Part shown: positions 47,828 through 57,637 of the stretch, one piece after another | How the letters are laid out: each line of letters begins with the position of its first letter | Numbering within the stretch: the first letter of the stretch is position 1 | Origin: Mycobacterium helveticum | Lineage (GTDB): Bacteria > Actinomycetota > Actinomycetes > Mycobacteriales > Mycobacteriaceae | Assembly (NCBI RefSeq): GCF_007714205.1 | Contig: NZ_VMQU01000012.1 | Span: forward strand, 1 to 64,000 | Reading direction: 5' to 3' | Length of the DNA stretch: 64,000 nt | Made by a program: the position numbers and the translations under genes | The notes under the pieces: generated by a model | What the model was told of the DNA's origin: nothing | The model's database searches: none | What the model saw: the letters and a program-made list of their open reading frames with translations, nothing else

Positions 47828-49576
47828 ATGACGTCGATGCCCCAGCCATCAATCCTTTCGATGCTGCGCGGACGTGCCAGCCTGCGGCCCGACGACGTCG
47901 CGTTCACTTTCACCGATTTCGACGACGACTGGGCGGGCGTTCCCGAGAGTCTCACGTGGTCGCAGTTGTCGCGCCGGACAATGAATTTGGCGCGCGAGCT
48001 CAGCCTGCACGGCTCGGCCGGGGACCGGGCGGTGATCCTCGCTCCGCAGTCCCTCGACTACATTGCGGCATTCCTGGGATCCATGCAGGCCGGCCTGATC
48101 GCGGTTCCGCTCCCGTTGCCGCACCGCGGCTCGACCCATGAGCGGGTGAGCGCGGTCCTCACCGACACGTCGCCCGCGGTTGTCCTCACCACGTCCGCGG
48201 TCGCGGACGACATCACCGAATATGTCGATCGGGCACGCCTGGAGGCCGTGCCGAAGATCGTCGACATCGATGCGCTGAATTTGGATGCCGATGGCGGAAC
48301 ATCGCTTCCGGCAACCGATTTGCCCGGCACCGCGTATCTGCAGTACAGCTCGGGCTCCACCCGGCTGCCGACCGGGGTCATGATCTCGCACCGCAACCTG
48401 CAGGTGAACTTCGAGCAGCTGATGCGCAGCTTTTTCGTCGACTCCAACGTGAAAGCCCCGCCGGATCTCACGATCGTCTCGTGGTTGCCCTTCTACCACG
48501 ACATGGGTCTGGTGCTGGGCGTCTGCGCACCGATCCTGGGCGGCTATCGCGGGGAACTGGCGACCCCGGTTTCGTTCCTGGAGAGGCCGGCCAGGTGGGT
48601 GCGGTCCTTGGCCGCCACTCCCCATGCCTTTTCGGCCGCGCCGAACTTCGCGTTCGACCTGGCCGCCCGCAAAACCAGCGACAGCGACCTGGCCGGTCTC
48701 GACCTCGGCGGCGTGCTGGGCATCATCAGCGGCGCCGAACGTGTCGAGCCGGCCACCTTGCAGCGCTTCGTCGATCGGTTCGCTCACTTCAACTTCCGGG
48801 ACCACATGGTGCGCCCGTCGTACGGCTTGGCGGAGGCGACCGTCTTCGTGACGGCCGGCACCTGGAGCGAGTCGTCGGGTGCGGTGCGCTTCGATGCCGA
48901 TGAGCTCTCCGCCGGGCGCGTTGCGCCGTCTGCGGCCAGGACCGGCGCGGCGCTGGTCAAGTACCGCGTGCCGCGCTCACCCACGCTGCGGATCGTCGAC
49001 GCCGACACGAACCGGGAGTGCGCGCCCGAGGTGGTCGGCGAGATCTGGCTGCACGGCCCCAACGTCGCCGACGGCTACTGGCGCAAGCCGCCGGAGGAGC
49101 AGCGCTGCTTCGGCGCGACGCTCGTGGACCCGTCGCCGGGCACGCCGGAGGGCCCCTGGCTGAGAACCGGCGACCTGGGTTTCCTGTTCTGCGGTGAGCT
49201 GTTCATCGTCGGGCGCATCAAGGATCTGCTGATCATCCGCGGGCGGAATCACTACCCCGAGGACATCGAGGCGACGGTCCAGCAGATCACCGGCGGCCGG
49301 GTCGCGGCGATCTCGGTGCCGGTGCACAGCACCGAGGAGCTGGTCACCGTCATCGAGCTCAAGGAGCGAGTCGACTCCGGCGAGGAGGCGCTGCGCCGGC
49401 TCGCCCGCGTCCGCAGCGACGTCACGTCGGCGATATCCAACGCGCACGGCCTCAACGTCGGCGATCTCGTCCTGGTGTCGCCGGGCTCGATCCCCACCAC
49501 GACGAGCGGCAAGATCCGGCGCGCCGCCTGTGTCGAGCAGTACCGCGAGGACCGCTTCGCCCGGCTGGACGCCTGA
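47828..49576 (+). CDS. fadD23: Fatty-acyl-AMP ligase, FadD23/FadD21 type
   Basis: A 582-residue adenylate-forming enzyme that activates a long-chain acid as acyl-AMP and loads the PKS. The ATP-binding loop is [20 protein letters not shown]. Further motifs are [25 protein letters not shown] and [20 protein letters not shown], and the C-terminal Lys is in [12 protein letters not shown]. The pattern is that of FAAL ligases rather than CoA ligases. It closes the four-gene glycolipid unit that faces away from pks, and should supply the starter chain of phleic acid synthesis. ATG at 47828 is used; ATG at 47837 is possible. Confidence 0.92.
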   Translation: MTSMPQPSILSMLRGRASLRPDDVAFTFTDFDDDWAGVPESLTWSQLSRRTMNLARELSLHGSAGDRAVILAPQSLDYIAAFLGSMQAGLIAVPLPLPHRGSTHERVSAVLTDTSPAVVLTTSAVADDITEYVDRARLEAVPKIVDIDALNLDADGGTSLPATDLPGTAYLQYSSGSTRLPTGVMISHRNLQVNFEQLMRSFFVDSNVKAPPDLTIVSWLPFYHDMGLVLGVCAPILGGYRGELATPVSFLERPARWVRSLAATPHAFSAAPNFAFDLAARKTSDSDLAGLDLGGVLGIISGAERVEPATLQRFVDRFAHFNFRDHMVRPSYGLAEATVFVTAGTWSESSGAVRFDADELSAGRVAPSAARTGAALVKYRVPRSPTLRIVDADTNRECAPEVVGEIWLHGPNVADGYWRKPPEEQRCFGATLVDPSPGTPEGPWLRTGDLGFLFCGELFIVGRIKDLLIIRGRNHYPEDIEATVQQITGGRVAAISVPVHSTEELVTVIELKERVDSGEEALRRLARVRSDVTSAISNAHGLNVGDLVLVSPGSIPTTTSGKIRRAACVEQYREDRFARLDA

Positions 49577-49669
49577 AAACACACCAGCGGGCGCAAGGGA
49601 CGCCCGCCCCGCGTGCGCACGGACCGGTTGCACATAATGAGTCCCAGCGCACCGGCAAAGGAGCCCCCG

Positions 49670-50728
49670 ATGAGCACGATCGGCACAGACCGTCCCCTCC
49701 GCGTCATCCAGTGGACCACCGGCAACATCGGGCGCCGCTCGCTGCACGCCATCATCGGCAGGCCCGACATGGAGCTGGTCGGGGTGTACGCGCACGGGGC
49801 GGACAAAGTCGGCGTCGACGCCGCCGAGCTCTGCGGCCGGCCCGAACCGACCGGCGTGCGCGCGACCAACGACATCGACGCGCTGCTCGCCCTGAACGCC
49901 GACGCGTGCTGCTACAACCCGTTGTGGCCCAACGTCGACGAGTTGGTGCGGCTGCTGGAAGCGGGTGTCAACGTGTGCACCAGCGCGGCCTGGATCACCG
50001 GGGGCAAGCAGACCCCGCAGGACCGCCGGCGCATCCTGGACGCGTGCGAGCGGGGGCAGTCGACGATCTTCGGCAGCGGCGCCCACCCCGGGATGACGAA
50101 CATGGTCGCGATGGTGCTGTCCGCCTCCTGCGAGCGGGTCGACGAGATCCGGATCACCGAGTCGGTGGACTGCTCGACCTACGAATCGGCGGAGACGCAG
50201 ACGGCGATGGGCTTCTCCCAGGATCCCGACACCCCGGGCCTGGCGGAGAACGTGCGGGCCGAAAGCGAGGTCTTCGCCGAATCGGCGGCGATGATGGCCG
50301 ACGCGATCGGGGCGAAGCTGGACAGGATGACCTTCGACGTCACGTTCACCGCGGCCACCGGCGACTCCGATCTGGGCTTCATGAAGATCCCGGCGGGAAC
50401 GGTCGGCGGCGTCTACGGGTACCACCGGGGCTGGCAGGGCGAACGCAACGTCGTCAGCGTCGGCTTCAACTGGACGATGGGCAACCACGTCGCGCCGCCC
50501 AAACCGCTCGAGCACGGCCACGTCATCCAGGTGTTCGGGCTGCCCAACATGCGCACCGTCCTGCACTGCCTGCCGCCGAAGGAGTGGACGGAGCCCGGGT
50601 TCATGGGCCTGGGCATGATCTACACCGCGATGCCGGTGACCAACGCGGTCCCGGCGGTGGTGGCGGCGCGGCCCGGCATCGCTACGCTCGCCGACCTGCC
50701 GCCGGTCACCGGCCGCGTGGCGCGCTGA
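49670..50728 (+). CDS. DapB-like NAD(P)-dependent oxidoreductase
   Basis: A 352-residue Rossmann-fold protein. The N-terminal dinucleotide region RVIQWTTGNIGRRSLHAIIG and the following ELVGVYAHGADKVG resemble dihydrodipicolinate reductase and the 2,4-diaminopentanoate dehydrogenase group. It is longer than DapB and carries a distinct C-terminal domain (FGSGAHPGMTNMVAMVLSAS, IPAGTVGGVYGYHRGWQ). Such proteins are numerous in mycobacteria and mostly uncharacterised, so the substrate is unknown. AAAGGAG precedes the ATG at 49670. It lies 93 bases after fadD23 on the same strand and could be co-transcribed with it, though it has no known part in TPP synthesis. Confidence 0.78.
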   Translation: MSTIGTDRPLRVIQWTTGNIGRRSLHAIIGRPDMELVGVYAHGADKVGVDAAELCGRPEPTGVRATNDIDALLALNADACCYNPLWPNVDELVRLLEAGVNVCTSAAWITGGKQTPQDRRRILDACERGQSTIFGSGAHPGMTNMVAMVLSASCERVDEIRITESVDCSTYESAETQTAMGFSQDPDTPGLAENVRAESEVFAESAAMMADAIGAKLDRMTFDVTFTAATGDSDLGFMKIPAGTVGGVYGYHRGWQGERNVVSVGFNWTMGNHVAPPKPLEHGHVIQVFGLPNMRTVLHCLPPKEWTEPGFMGLGMIYTAMPVTNAVPAVVAARPGIATLADLPPVTGRVAR

Positions 50729-50779
50729 ACCCATGCCGTGCGCCACACCAAACCGGCCCGGAGGAACGGCTCCGTGCTT

Positions 50780-50798
50780 TAAGGTTTACGATACTTAG
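50780..50798 (+). promoter_or_regulatory. Weak IdeR-like site upstream of mmpS
   Basis: TAAGGTTTACGATACTTAG matches the 19-base IdeR consensus at 13 positions by eye, 101 bases before the mmpS start. The left half (TAAGGTT) is perfect and the centre is poor. IdeR control of mmpS4-mmpL4 is known in M. tuberculosis, which makes the site worth noting, but the match is weak. Confidence 0.3.
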
Positions 50799-50899
50799 CT
50801 GAGCAAATGTTCTGGTGACCTGGCTGGTCGGCGACGGTGTCGAACCTTCCGTTCCGGCAGGACGGTGGGGACCCGCAGCGGTGAGTGGAAGGCGGTGAA

Positions 50900-51343
50900 A
50901 TGAGCTCGGTTTCCATTGGCGGCCACCTCAAGCGCGCGTGGATACCCCTGGTGCTGGTGTGTGTCCTGGGCGCCTCGGGCCTGGTCGTGTCGCGACTGCA
51001 CAGAATCTTCGGTTCGCAGGACCTCAATGCCAACGCCGGCGCCGGGATCGAGATCGTGCAGTTCAATCCCAAGGTCGTCACCTATGAGATCACCGGTCCG
51101 CCCGGGTCCACCGCGAACATCAACTACTGGGACGCGGACGCCAACACGCACCAGGTCAACGGCGCGCCGTTGCCGTGGTCGTACACCCTGTCGACGACCC
51201 TGCCCGCGGTGAGCGCCAACATCATGGCCCAGACCGACGCCGACCAGATCGGCTGCCGGATCACCGTCGACGGTACGGTCCGCGAGCAGCGAAACGCCGA
51301 CGGCGTCAACGCGCAGGCCTTCTGCCTGGTGAAGTCCGCATGA
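50900..51343 (+). CDS. MmpS-family membrane protein
   Basis: A 147-residue MmpS4/MmpS5-type accessory protein. One N-terminal membrane helix (WIPLVLVCVLGASGLVVSRL) is followed by the periplasmic domain with VQFNPKVVTYEITGPPGSTA, WSYTLSTTLPAVSANIMAQ and two cysteines (GCRITVDG, AFCLVKSA) likely joined by a disulfide. MmpS proteins pair with an MmpL pump; MmpS4/5-MmpL4/5 export mycobactin-type siderophores. GGAAGGCGG precedes ATG at 50900, and the stop overlaps the mmpL start by four bases (ATGA). Confidence 0.92.
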   Translation: MSSVSIGGHLKRAWIPLVLVCVLGASGLVVSRLHRIFGSQDLNANAGAGIEIVQFNPKVVTYEITGPPGSTANINYWDADANTHQVNGAPLPWSYTLSTTLPAVSANIMAQTDADQIGCRITVDGTVREQRNADGVNAQAFCLVKSA

Positions 51344-54225
51344 CCGCCCCGGGCACCCCCGAGCGCGTCCACCGCCCCTTCATCCCGCACTTCATCCGCA
51401 TCTTCGCGGTGCCGATCATCCTGGGCTGGGTGGCGCTGACGGTCCTCGTCAACGTGGCGATCCCGACGCTGGAGATCGTCGGTGAGGCGCACTCGGCGCC
51501 GATGGCCCCCCTGGATGCGCCGTCGATGAAGGCCATGATGCGGCTCGGCCACAACTTCAAGGAGTTCGACTCCAACAGCACGGTGATGGTCGTGCTGGAA
51601 GGCCAACAGCCGCTCGACGACGCCGCCCACCGCTACTACGACGAGATCGTCAGCAAGCTGCGGCAGGACCCCGAGCACGTCCAGCACATCCAGGACTTCT
51701 GGGGTGACCGGTTCACCGCGGCGGGCGCGCAGAGCGCCGACGCCAAGGCGTCCTACGTCATGATCAACATCGCCGGCAACCAGGGCACCACGGCGGCCAA
51801 CGACTCCGTCGAGGTCGTGCGCAAGGTCGTCAAGGACACGCCGGCGCCGCCGGGGGTGAAGGCCTACGTCACCGGGCCCGCGGCCCTGTCCGACGACATG
51901 CACGTCATCGGCAACGCCAGCCTGGCCAAGATCACCCTGTTCACCCTCGGCGCGATCGCGATCATGCTGCTGCTGGTGTACCGCTCGATCGTCACCACCC
52001 TGGTCCAGCTGTTCATGACCGGTATCGCGCTGGCATCGTCGCGCCAGATCGTCGCCGCGCTGGGCTACGTCAACGCGTTCGGGCTGACCACGTTCGCCGC
52101 CAACATCCTCACCATGCTGGCGATCGCCGCGGGGACCGACTACGGCATCTTCCTGGTCGGGCGCTACCAGGAGGCGCGGGCGGCCGGCGAGGACCGGGAA
52201 ACCGCCTACTACACCACGTTTCACGGGGTGGCCCCCGTCGTGCTCGGTTCGGGACTGACCATCGCCGGCGCGACGTACTGCCTGAGCTTCGCCCGGCTGC
52301 CCTGGTTCAACACGATGGGCGCGCCCGTGGCGATCGGGATGCTGGTCGTCGTGCTGGCCGGCCTGACGCTGGGCCCGGCGGTGATCTTCGTGGGCAGCAA
52401 GTTCGGCCTGTTCGAACCCAAGCAGGCGGCCAAGGGCCGGCTGTGGCGCCGCGTCGGCACGGCGGTGGTGCGCTGGCCGCTACCGATCTTCGCCGTCAGC
52501 GGCGCGGTCGTGCTCATCGGCATGCTCGGCCTGCCCGGCTACGTCACCAGCTACAACGACCGCTACTACCTGCCGGAATCGGCCCCGGCCAACCTCGGTT
52601 ACACGGCGGCGGACCGGCATTTCTCCCAGGCCCGGATGAACCCCGACATGCTGATGGTCGAGGCCGACCACGACATGCGCAACCCGGCCGACATGCTGGT
52701 GCTGGACAAGGTCGCCAAGAACCTCATCCGCACCCACGGCATCGCCATGGTCCAGGACATCACCCGGCCCCTCGGGATCCCGATCCAGCACAGCTCGATC
52801 CCCTTCCAGAACAGCATCCAGGGCCAGACGACCATGCAGAACATGGACTTCCTCAAGGAACGCATGGCCGACATGCTCAAGATGGCCGACATGATGCAGT
52901 TCCAGATCGAGACCATGGAACGCATGTACCAGGTCACCCAGCACCTCTCGCACGCCGCCGACGACAGCGCGCGCACCACGGCCGAAACCTCGGCCATCAC
53001 CGACCAGGTGCGCGACCACCTGGCCGACTTCGAGGACATGTGGCGGCCGATCCGCAGCTACTTCTACTGGGAGAAGCACTGCTACGACATCCCCATCTGC
53101 TTCTCGCTGCGGTCGATCTGGGACACGATCGACGGTTTCGACAAGCTCGCCGAGAAGTTCCACGACCTCTCCGGCGACATCCAGCGCACCGCCGACGCGA
53201 CGCACGAGATGGAGGCGCTGATCCCGCCGATGATCGCCACGATGAAGACCACCAAAGCCTTGACCCTGACGATGCACAGCACCTTCGAGGCGATGATCAA
53301 CCAGATGGACGCGATGAACGACACCGCGATCGTCATGGGGCAGAGCTTCGACAAGTCCAAGAACGACGACTTCTTCTACCTGCCGCCCGAGGCGTTCTCC
53401 AACCCGGAGTTCATCCGCGGCATCAAGATGTTCTTCTCCCCCGACGGCAAGTCCACGCGATTCTTCATCACCCATCAGGGCGACCCGATGACCCCGGAGG
53501 GCATCTCACGGGTCGACTCCGAGCGCCTGGCCGCCCAGGAGGCCCTCAAGCAGTCGTCGCTGTCGGAGGCCAAGGTGTATCTGGGCGGCACGGCGGCGAC
53601 CTTCAAGGACATGCACGACGGAGCCAAGTACGACCTGATGATCGCGGTGGTGTCGGCGCTGACGCTGATCTTCATGATCATGCTGCTGCTGACCCGCAGC
53701 GTCGTGGCCGCCCTGGTCATCGTGAGCACCGCGGCCAGCTCGATCGCCGCCTCCTTCGGGCTGTCCGTGCTCATCTGGCAGGACCTGTTCGGTTTCAAGA
53801 TCCACTGGATCGTGATGGCGCTGTCGGTCATCATCCTGCTGGCCGTCGGGTCCGACTACAACCTGCTGCTGGTCTCCCGGTTCAAGGAAGAGATCCACGC
53901 CGGGCTCAAAACCGGGATCATCCGGTCCATGGCGGGCACCGGCACGGTGGTCACGTCCGCGGGGCTGGTGTTCGCCTTCACCATGGCGGCCATGCTGGGC
54001 AGCGACCTGACCGTGCTGGGACAGTTCGGCTCCACGGTCTGCATCGGTCTGCTGCTCGACACCCTGGTCGTGCGCACGCTGCTGATGCCCTCCATCGCCA
54101 CCATGCTCGGGCGCTGGTTCTGGTGGCCGCAGGTCGTCCATCCCCGGGGCGACTACGGGCGACTACGGCGGCCGGCGGCCAAAGAGGCGGACACCTCCCC
54201 GATACCGGTGTCGGCGCTCCGCTGA
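51340..54225 (+). CDS. MmpL4/MmpL5-type RND transporter
   Basis: A 961-residue RND transporter coupled to the preceding mmpS. Asp-Tyr relay pairs are in AIAAGTDYGIFLVGRYQEAR and LAVGSDYNLLLVSRFKEE. The second periplasmic domain carries the Met-rich helical hairpin (MADMLKMADMMQFQIETMER) and a Cys pair (KHCYDIPICFS) typical of MmpL4/MmpL5, where it forms a long coiled coil. Substrates of this subgroup include mycobactins, some glycopeptidolipids and drugs such as bedaquiline and azoles (as efflux). Which applies here is not shown. No MarR- or TetR-type regulator gene is adjacent. Confidence 0.92.
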   Translation: MTAPGTPERVHRPFIPHFIRIFAVPIILGWVALTVLVNVAIPTLEIVGEAHSAPMAPLDAPSMKAMMRLGHNFKEFDSNSTVMVVLEGQQPLDDAAHRYYDEIVSKLRQDPEHVQHIQDFWGDRFTAAGAQSADAKASYVMINIAGNQGTTAANDSVEVVRKVVKDTPAPPGVKAYVTGPAALSDDMHVIGNASLAKITLFTLGAIAIMLLLVYRSIVTTLVQLFMTGIALASSRQIVAALGYVNAFGLTTFAANILTMLAIAAGTDYGIFLVGRYQEARAAGEDRETAYYTTFHGVAPVVLGSGLTIAGATYCLSFARLPWFNTMGAPVAIGMLVVVLAGLTLGPAVIFVGSKFGLFEPKQAAKGRLWRRVGTAVVRWPLPIFAVSGAVVLIGMLGLPGYVTSYNDRYYLPESAPANLGYTAADRHFSQARMNPDMLMVEADHDMRNPADMLVLDKVAKNLIRTHGIAMVQDITRPLGIPIQHSSIPFQNSIQGQTTMQNMDFLKERMADMLKMADMMQFQIETMERMYQVTQHLSHAADDSARTTAETSAITDQVRDHLADFEDMWRPIRSYFYWEKHCYDIPICFSLRSIWDTIDGFDKLAEKFHDLSGDIQRTADATHEMEALIPPMIATMKTTKALTLTMHSTFEAMINQMDAMNDTAIVMGQSFDKSKNDDFFYLPPEAFSNPEFIRGIKMFFSPDGKSTRFFITHQGDPMTPEGISRVDSERLAAQEALKQSSLSEAKVYLGGTAATFKDMHDGAKYDLMIAVVSALTLIFMIMLLLTRSVVAALVIVSTAASSIAASFGLSVLIWQDLFGFKIHWIVMALSVIILLAVGSDYNLLLVSRFKEEIHAGLKTGIIRSMAGTGTVVTSAGLVFAFTMAAMLGSDLTVLGQFGSTVCIGLLLDTLVVRTLLMPSIATMLGRWFWWPQVVHPRGDYGRLRRPAAKEADTSPIPVSALR

Positions 54226-54236
54226 CCCGCGCGGCG

Positions 54237-55067
54237 CTACCCGGGCAGCTGCACGCACACCGCGACGGCGCCGGCGCCGACGTGCAGCGCCAGCACCGGC
54301 CCCAACGGGGTCACCAGCGCGGGTCCGCACGCCGGCAGGCGGCGCGCCAGCGCCGCAACCACCCGCTCTGCGCCGTCGGGGTTGGCGACATGGTGCACCG
54401 CCAGCGCCGCGGACTGCTCCCCCACGATCTCGCAGACCCGGTCGATCATCGCCTCGGTCGCATTGTTGACGGTGCGCACCCGTTGGGCCAGAACGAGTTT
54501 CCCGTCCTCGATGCGCAGCACCGGCTTGAGCGCCAACGCGGTGCCCAACCACGCCTTGGCCCCGCCGATCCGTCCGCTGCGGCGCAGGTTGTCCAGGCGG
54601 TGGACCACGATGAAGGCATGGCTGCGGGACACCGCCGCGCTCGCGGCGTCGGCGACGGCGTCCAGGTCGGCGCCCGCGGCCGCGGCCCGGGCGGCGGCCA
54701 GCGCGACGAAGCCGGTGCCCATCGCGGCCGACCTCGAGTCGACGACCCGCACGGCCGGGCCCAGCTGTGCCGCGGTGCGCTGCGCGGCGGCGCAGGTTCC
54801 CGACAGCCCCGACGAAATGTGCACCGCCACCACCCCGTCGCCGCCGCTGTCGGCCACCGCCCGCCGGTAGGCGGCCGCGAGTTCGGCCGGGGTGGCCGCC
54901 GCGGTGGTGGCGTGACGCTTGTGGACGTCGTCGGGTATTGCGTCGACGCCCTCGCGCAGGTCGACGCCGTCGAGCAGGATGTGCAGCGGGACAACGCGGA
55001 TCGCCCACCTCTCGCGCAGGTCGGCCGGCAGCCGCGACGACGCGTCGGTCACCACCACGACGGTCAT
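54237..55067 (-). CDS. DegV-family fatty-acid-binding protein (Rv2417c homologue)
   Basis: A 276-residue DegV protein, the type that binds a fatty acid and, in Firmicutes as FakB, presents it to a fatty acid kinase. The N-terminal fold shows VVVVTDASSRLPADLRERWA and VVPLHILLDGVDLREGVDAI; VAVHISSGLSGTCAAAQRTA holds the conserved Ser loop, and RLDNLRRSGRIGGAKAWLGT the lipid-contact region. No kinase gene is nearby. It marks the return to the M. tuberculosis gene order after the accessory block. Its ATG overlaps the stop of the MIRU micro-ORF. Confidence 0.87.
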   Translation of the reverse strand: MTVVVVTDASSRLPADLRERWAIRVVPLHILLDGVDLREGVDAIPDDVHKRHATTAAATPAELAAAYRRAVADSGGDGVVAVHISSGLSGTCAAAQRTAAQLGPAVRVVDSRSAAMGTGFVALAAARAAAAGADLDAVADAASAAVSRSHAFIVVHRLDNLRRSGRIGGAKAWLGTALALKPVLRIEDGKLVLAQRVRTVNNATEAMIDRVCEIVGEQSAALAVHHVANPDGAERVVAALARRLPACGPALVTPLGPVLALHVGAGAVAVCVQLPG

Positions 55068-55121
55068 GAGCGCCGCTCCTTCTCATCGCTGCGCTCTGCA
55101 TCGTCGTCGGCGCGGGTCATG
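55064..55121 (-). repeat. MIRU element with an 18-codon micro-ORF
   Basis: Read on the minus strand, the spacer between octT and degV is a mycobacterial interspersed repetitive unit. It opens with ATGACCCGCGCCGACGACGA, continues GCAGAGCGCAGCGATGAG and AAGGAGCGGCGC, and ends at the degV start. It encodes MTRADDDAERSDEKERRS from 55120, whose TGA overlaps the degV ATG. This is the classic MIRU arrangement linking two genes of an operon by short open frame and overlapping codons. Confidence 0.85.
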
Positions 55122-55122
55122 G

Positions 55123-55872
55123 TCACTCACACGGCTTCTCGGCCGCCGCTTGAGCCTTTTGCAAGGCCTCGGCCAACGCCTTGAGCACCAACTCGGCGAC
55201 CGCCCGGTGGGCTTCGAAGTTCCAGTGGATGCCGTCGGGGTTGCCCCGCCCGCTCGTGACCTGTTCGGCCACGGCGGCCTTGAGGTCCGCCAGCGGAACG
55301 TCGTGGCTTTGCGCCCATTCGGTGATCGCCGCCACGGTGCCCGGGCGGCCGTGATGCGCCTTCCCGTAGGTCTCGGCGATATGCACGGACGGCAGGGAGG
55401 CCACGATCGGGATGCCCGGTCGGTTGAAATCGATTGCGGCGCGGGTTTTTTCGAGATAGCCGGCACTCAGGTGCGGAGGCAGCGCGGGCCTGGCCACCGG
55501 CGAGAGCCGGGGCTGCACCCAGCCGTACCCGTCGCGCACCCAGCGGCGCAGCCACGACGGGCGCACGTAACGGATCAGCTCGCGCAGCGCCGTCGGCAGC
55601 ACCGACGGCAGCGAGTCCATCCCGCCGGTCGCGAAGATGACCGCGCCCGCCCTGGGCAAGGCCGCCCAGGCGCGCGGGTCCTGGGTCGCCGCCCACCAGA
55701 TGTCCCGGCAGGTCCAGCCGATACGGCCGATCAACTCTAAGTCCCAGTCGAGCTGTGCAGCAACGAGATTGGGCCAAATCCGCGGGTCGTCGGCGGGCAG
55801 CCCCCCGGTGGGCCCGTAGTAGGCCAGGGAGTCGGCGAACACCAGCAGCGCGGGACGTGCCTCAGAGGACAT
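55123..55872 (-). CDS. octT: Diglucosylglycerate octanoyltransferase OctT (Rv2418c homologue)
   Basis: A 249-residue SGNH-fold acyltransferase. The nucleophile Ser is in [16 protein letters not shown] and the catalytic Asp-His pair in [15 protein letters not shown]. The M. tuberculosis protein transfers octanoate to diglucosylglycerate, an early step toward methylglucose lipopolysaccharides, the polysaccharides that regulate fatty acid synthesis. The ATG at 55872 lies 11 bases inside the 3' end of gpgP, whose phosphatase makes the glucosylglycerate precursor. The two enzymes therefore belong to one pathway and one operon. Confidence 0.9.
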   Translation of the reverse strand: MSSEARPALLVFADSLAYYGPTGGLPADDPRIWPNLVAAQLDWDLELIGRIGWTCRDIWWAATQDPRAWAALPRAGAVIFATGGMDSLPSVLPTALRELIRYVRPSWLRRWVRDGYGWVQPRLSPVARPALPPHLSAGYLEKTRAAIDFNRPGIPIVASLPSVHIAETYGKAHHGRPGTVAAITEWAQSHDVPLADLKAAVAEQVTSGRGNPDGIHWNFEAHRAVAELVLKALAEALQKAQAAAEKPCE

Positions 55873-56536
55873 CGCCGAACACCTGCGCCGAAGCGTTCCA
55901 GACATCCAGCCGCCAGCCGATGGCGTCGAACCCGTCGCCTTCGCCGCGGGAGTGGCCGGACAGTTGCACCCAGCTCGCGTTGCCCATGCCGCCCAGGACC
56001 GGCCAGTTGCCGACCGGCAGCCTCAGCAGCGCGGCCGACAGCGCGGCGATCAGCCCACCGTGGGCGACGAGCACCACGGGCCGATCCGGCTGGTCGGGGT
56101 CGCCCCACTCCGGGTTGGCGGTGACCAGCTCGGCGACCAGCGGCAGGCTACGCGCGGCCACATCCACCCGGCTTTCCCCGCCGTGCGGCGCCCAGGTGGC
56201 GTCTTCGCGCCACGCCAGCCGGGCCCCCGGCGCCTCGGCGTCGATCTGGGTGTGCGTCAACCCCTGCCAGTCCCCGAGATGGGTTTCGCGCAGCCGCTCG
56301 TCGACCCGGACGTCCACGCCGGCCCGCTCCCCCAGCGTCACCGCCGTGTCGTAGGCGCGCCGCAGGTCCGAGGAGACGATCAGCAGCGGCTGCTGCTTGC
56401 CCAGCGCCTCGGCGGCGGCGACCGCCTGCGCCCGGCCCAGCTCACTGAGCTCGGTGTCCAGCTGGCCCTGCATCCGGCTACCGAGGTTGTAGGCGGTCTG
56501 GCCGTGCCGCACCATCACCAGGCGACGGATTCTCAT
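55862..56536 (-). CDS. gpgP: Glucosyl-3-phosphoglycerate phosphatase GpgP (Rv2419c homologue)
   Basis: A 224-residue histidine phosphatase. The phospho-acceptor His is in [20 protein letters not shown] and the second His in [15 protein letters not shown]. Glu in [16 protein letters not shown] fits the general acid. In M. tuberculosis GpgP dephosphorylates glucosyl-3-phosphoglycerate to glucosylglycerate for methylglucose lipopolysaccharide synthesis. The ATG at 56536 overlaps the rsfS stop as ATGA, so an upstream ATG at 56593 is not needed. Confidence 0.92.
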   Translation of the reverse strand: MRIRRLVMVRHGQTAYNLGSRMQGQLDTELSELGRAQAVAAAEALGKQQPLLIVSSDLRRAYDTAVTLGERAGVDVRVDERLRETHLGDWQGLTHTQIDAEAPGARLAWREDATWAPHGGESRVDVAARSLPLVAELVTANPEWGDPDQPDRPVVLVAHGGLIAALSAALLRLPVGNWPVLGGMGNASWVQLSGHSRGEGDGFDAIGWRLDVWNASAQVFGDVL

Positions 56537-56913
56537 CGCGGATCCACCGGTTCCGCCGACAGGTCCACCGGCACCACCGGGCAGTCGCCCCACAGCCGGT
56601 CCAGCGCGTAGAAGTCGCGGTCGTCCTGATGCTGGATGTGCACCACGATGTCGCGGTAGTCCAGCAGGGTCCAGCGGCCCTCCCGGGTGCCCTCGCGGCG
56701 CGCGGGCTTGTAGCCGGCCCGGCGCATCTTCTCCTCGACCTCGTCGACGATGGCGTTGACCTGCCGCTCGTTGGACGCCGAGGCGATCACGAAGCAGTCC
56801 GTGATGACCAGCTGGCCCGAGACGTCGATGACGATGACGTCGTCGGCGAGTTTGGCGGCGGCCGCACCGGCGGCCACGGTCGCCATGTCGATGGCTTCCT
56901 GCGTGGCGCTCAT
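56533..56913 (-). CDS. rsfS: Ribosome silencing factor RsfS
   Basis: A 126-residue protein that binds ribosomal protein L14 (uL14) and blocks subunit joining when nutrients are scarce (Rv2420c homologue). Diagnostic segments are [40 protein letters not shown] and [22 protein letters not shown] at 56913 overlaps the nadD stop (ATGA). The nadD-rsfS pairing is one of the most widely conserved in bacteria. Confidence 0.96.
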   Translation of the reverse strand: MSATQEAIDMATVAAGAAAAKLADDVIVIDVSGQLVITDCFVIASASNERQVNAIVDEVEEKMRRAGYKPARREGTREGRWTLLDYRDIVVHIQHQDDRDFYALDRLWGDCPVVPVDLSAEPVDPR

Positions 56914-57557
56914 GTGTCGTTGCCCGTGGCCGGTCCGGCCTGTTCGGTCGCGCAGTAGAGGCCGCGCTTGGAGACGTACTGCACGACGCCGTCGGGCATC
57001 AGATACCACAGTGGGCGCGCCTCCCCGGCGCGCCGGCGGCAATCGGTCGACGAGATCGCCAGCGCCGGGACCTCGACGAGGGTCAGCGCGTCGGCGGCCA
57101 GCTCGCCCAGCACCCCGGTGACGTGCTCACCCTGCAGTTCGTAGCCGGGGCGGCTGACGCCGACGAAGTGGGCCAGGCCGAAGGCCTCCTCCCAGCCGCG
57201 CCACGACAGGATGGAGGCCAGCGCGTCCGCCCCGGTGATGAAGTACAGCCGGGCATCCGGGTTGACCGCGTGCAGGTCGCGCAGCGTGTCCCGGGTGTAG
57301 GTGGGTCCGGCGCGGTCGATGTCGACCCGGCTCACCGAGAACCGGGGATTGGACGCGGTCGCGATCACGGTCATCAGGTAGCGGTCCTCGGCGGCCGACA
57401 CCGGCCGGCCCTTCTGCCAGGGCTGGCCGCTGGGCACGAACACCACTTCGTCGAGGTCGAACAGGTCGGCGACCTCGCTGGCGGCAACCAGGTGGCCGTA
57501 ATGGATCGGATCGAACGTCCCACCCATCACCCCCAGCCTGCGCAGCTCCTTTTGCAC
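56910..57557 (-). CDS. nadD: Nicotinate-nucleotide adenylyltransferase
   Basis: A 215-residue nucleotidyltransferase that makes deamido-NAD in NAD synthesis (Rv2421c homologue). The ATP-binding motif is [18 protein letters not shown], and [20 protein letters not shown] is the C-terminal ISSTxxR signature. ATG at 57557 gives [13 protein letters not shown]; the ATG at 57527 (MGGTFD) is the start used in some annotations but would cut into the first strand. It is first of the overlapping nadD-rsfS-gpgP-octT unit. Confidence 0.96.
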   Translation of the reverse strand: MQKELRRLGVMGGTFDPIHYGHLVAASEVADLFDLDEVVFVPSGQPWQKGRPVSAAEDRYLMTVIATASNPRFSVSRVDIDRAGPTYTRDTLRDLHAVNPDARLYFITGADALASILSWRGWEEAFGLAHFVGVSRPGYELQGEHVTGVLGELAADALTLVEVPALAISSTDCRRRAGEARPLWYLMPDGVVQYVSKRGLYCATEQAGPATGNDT

Positions 57558-57637
57558 GGTTTGCCAGCTTACTTGAGCCGGCGGGGACGGCCGATTTCCC
57601 GGCAGGCGGCCGGGCCGTCACCCGCGGGCGCGCCGGG

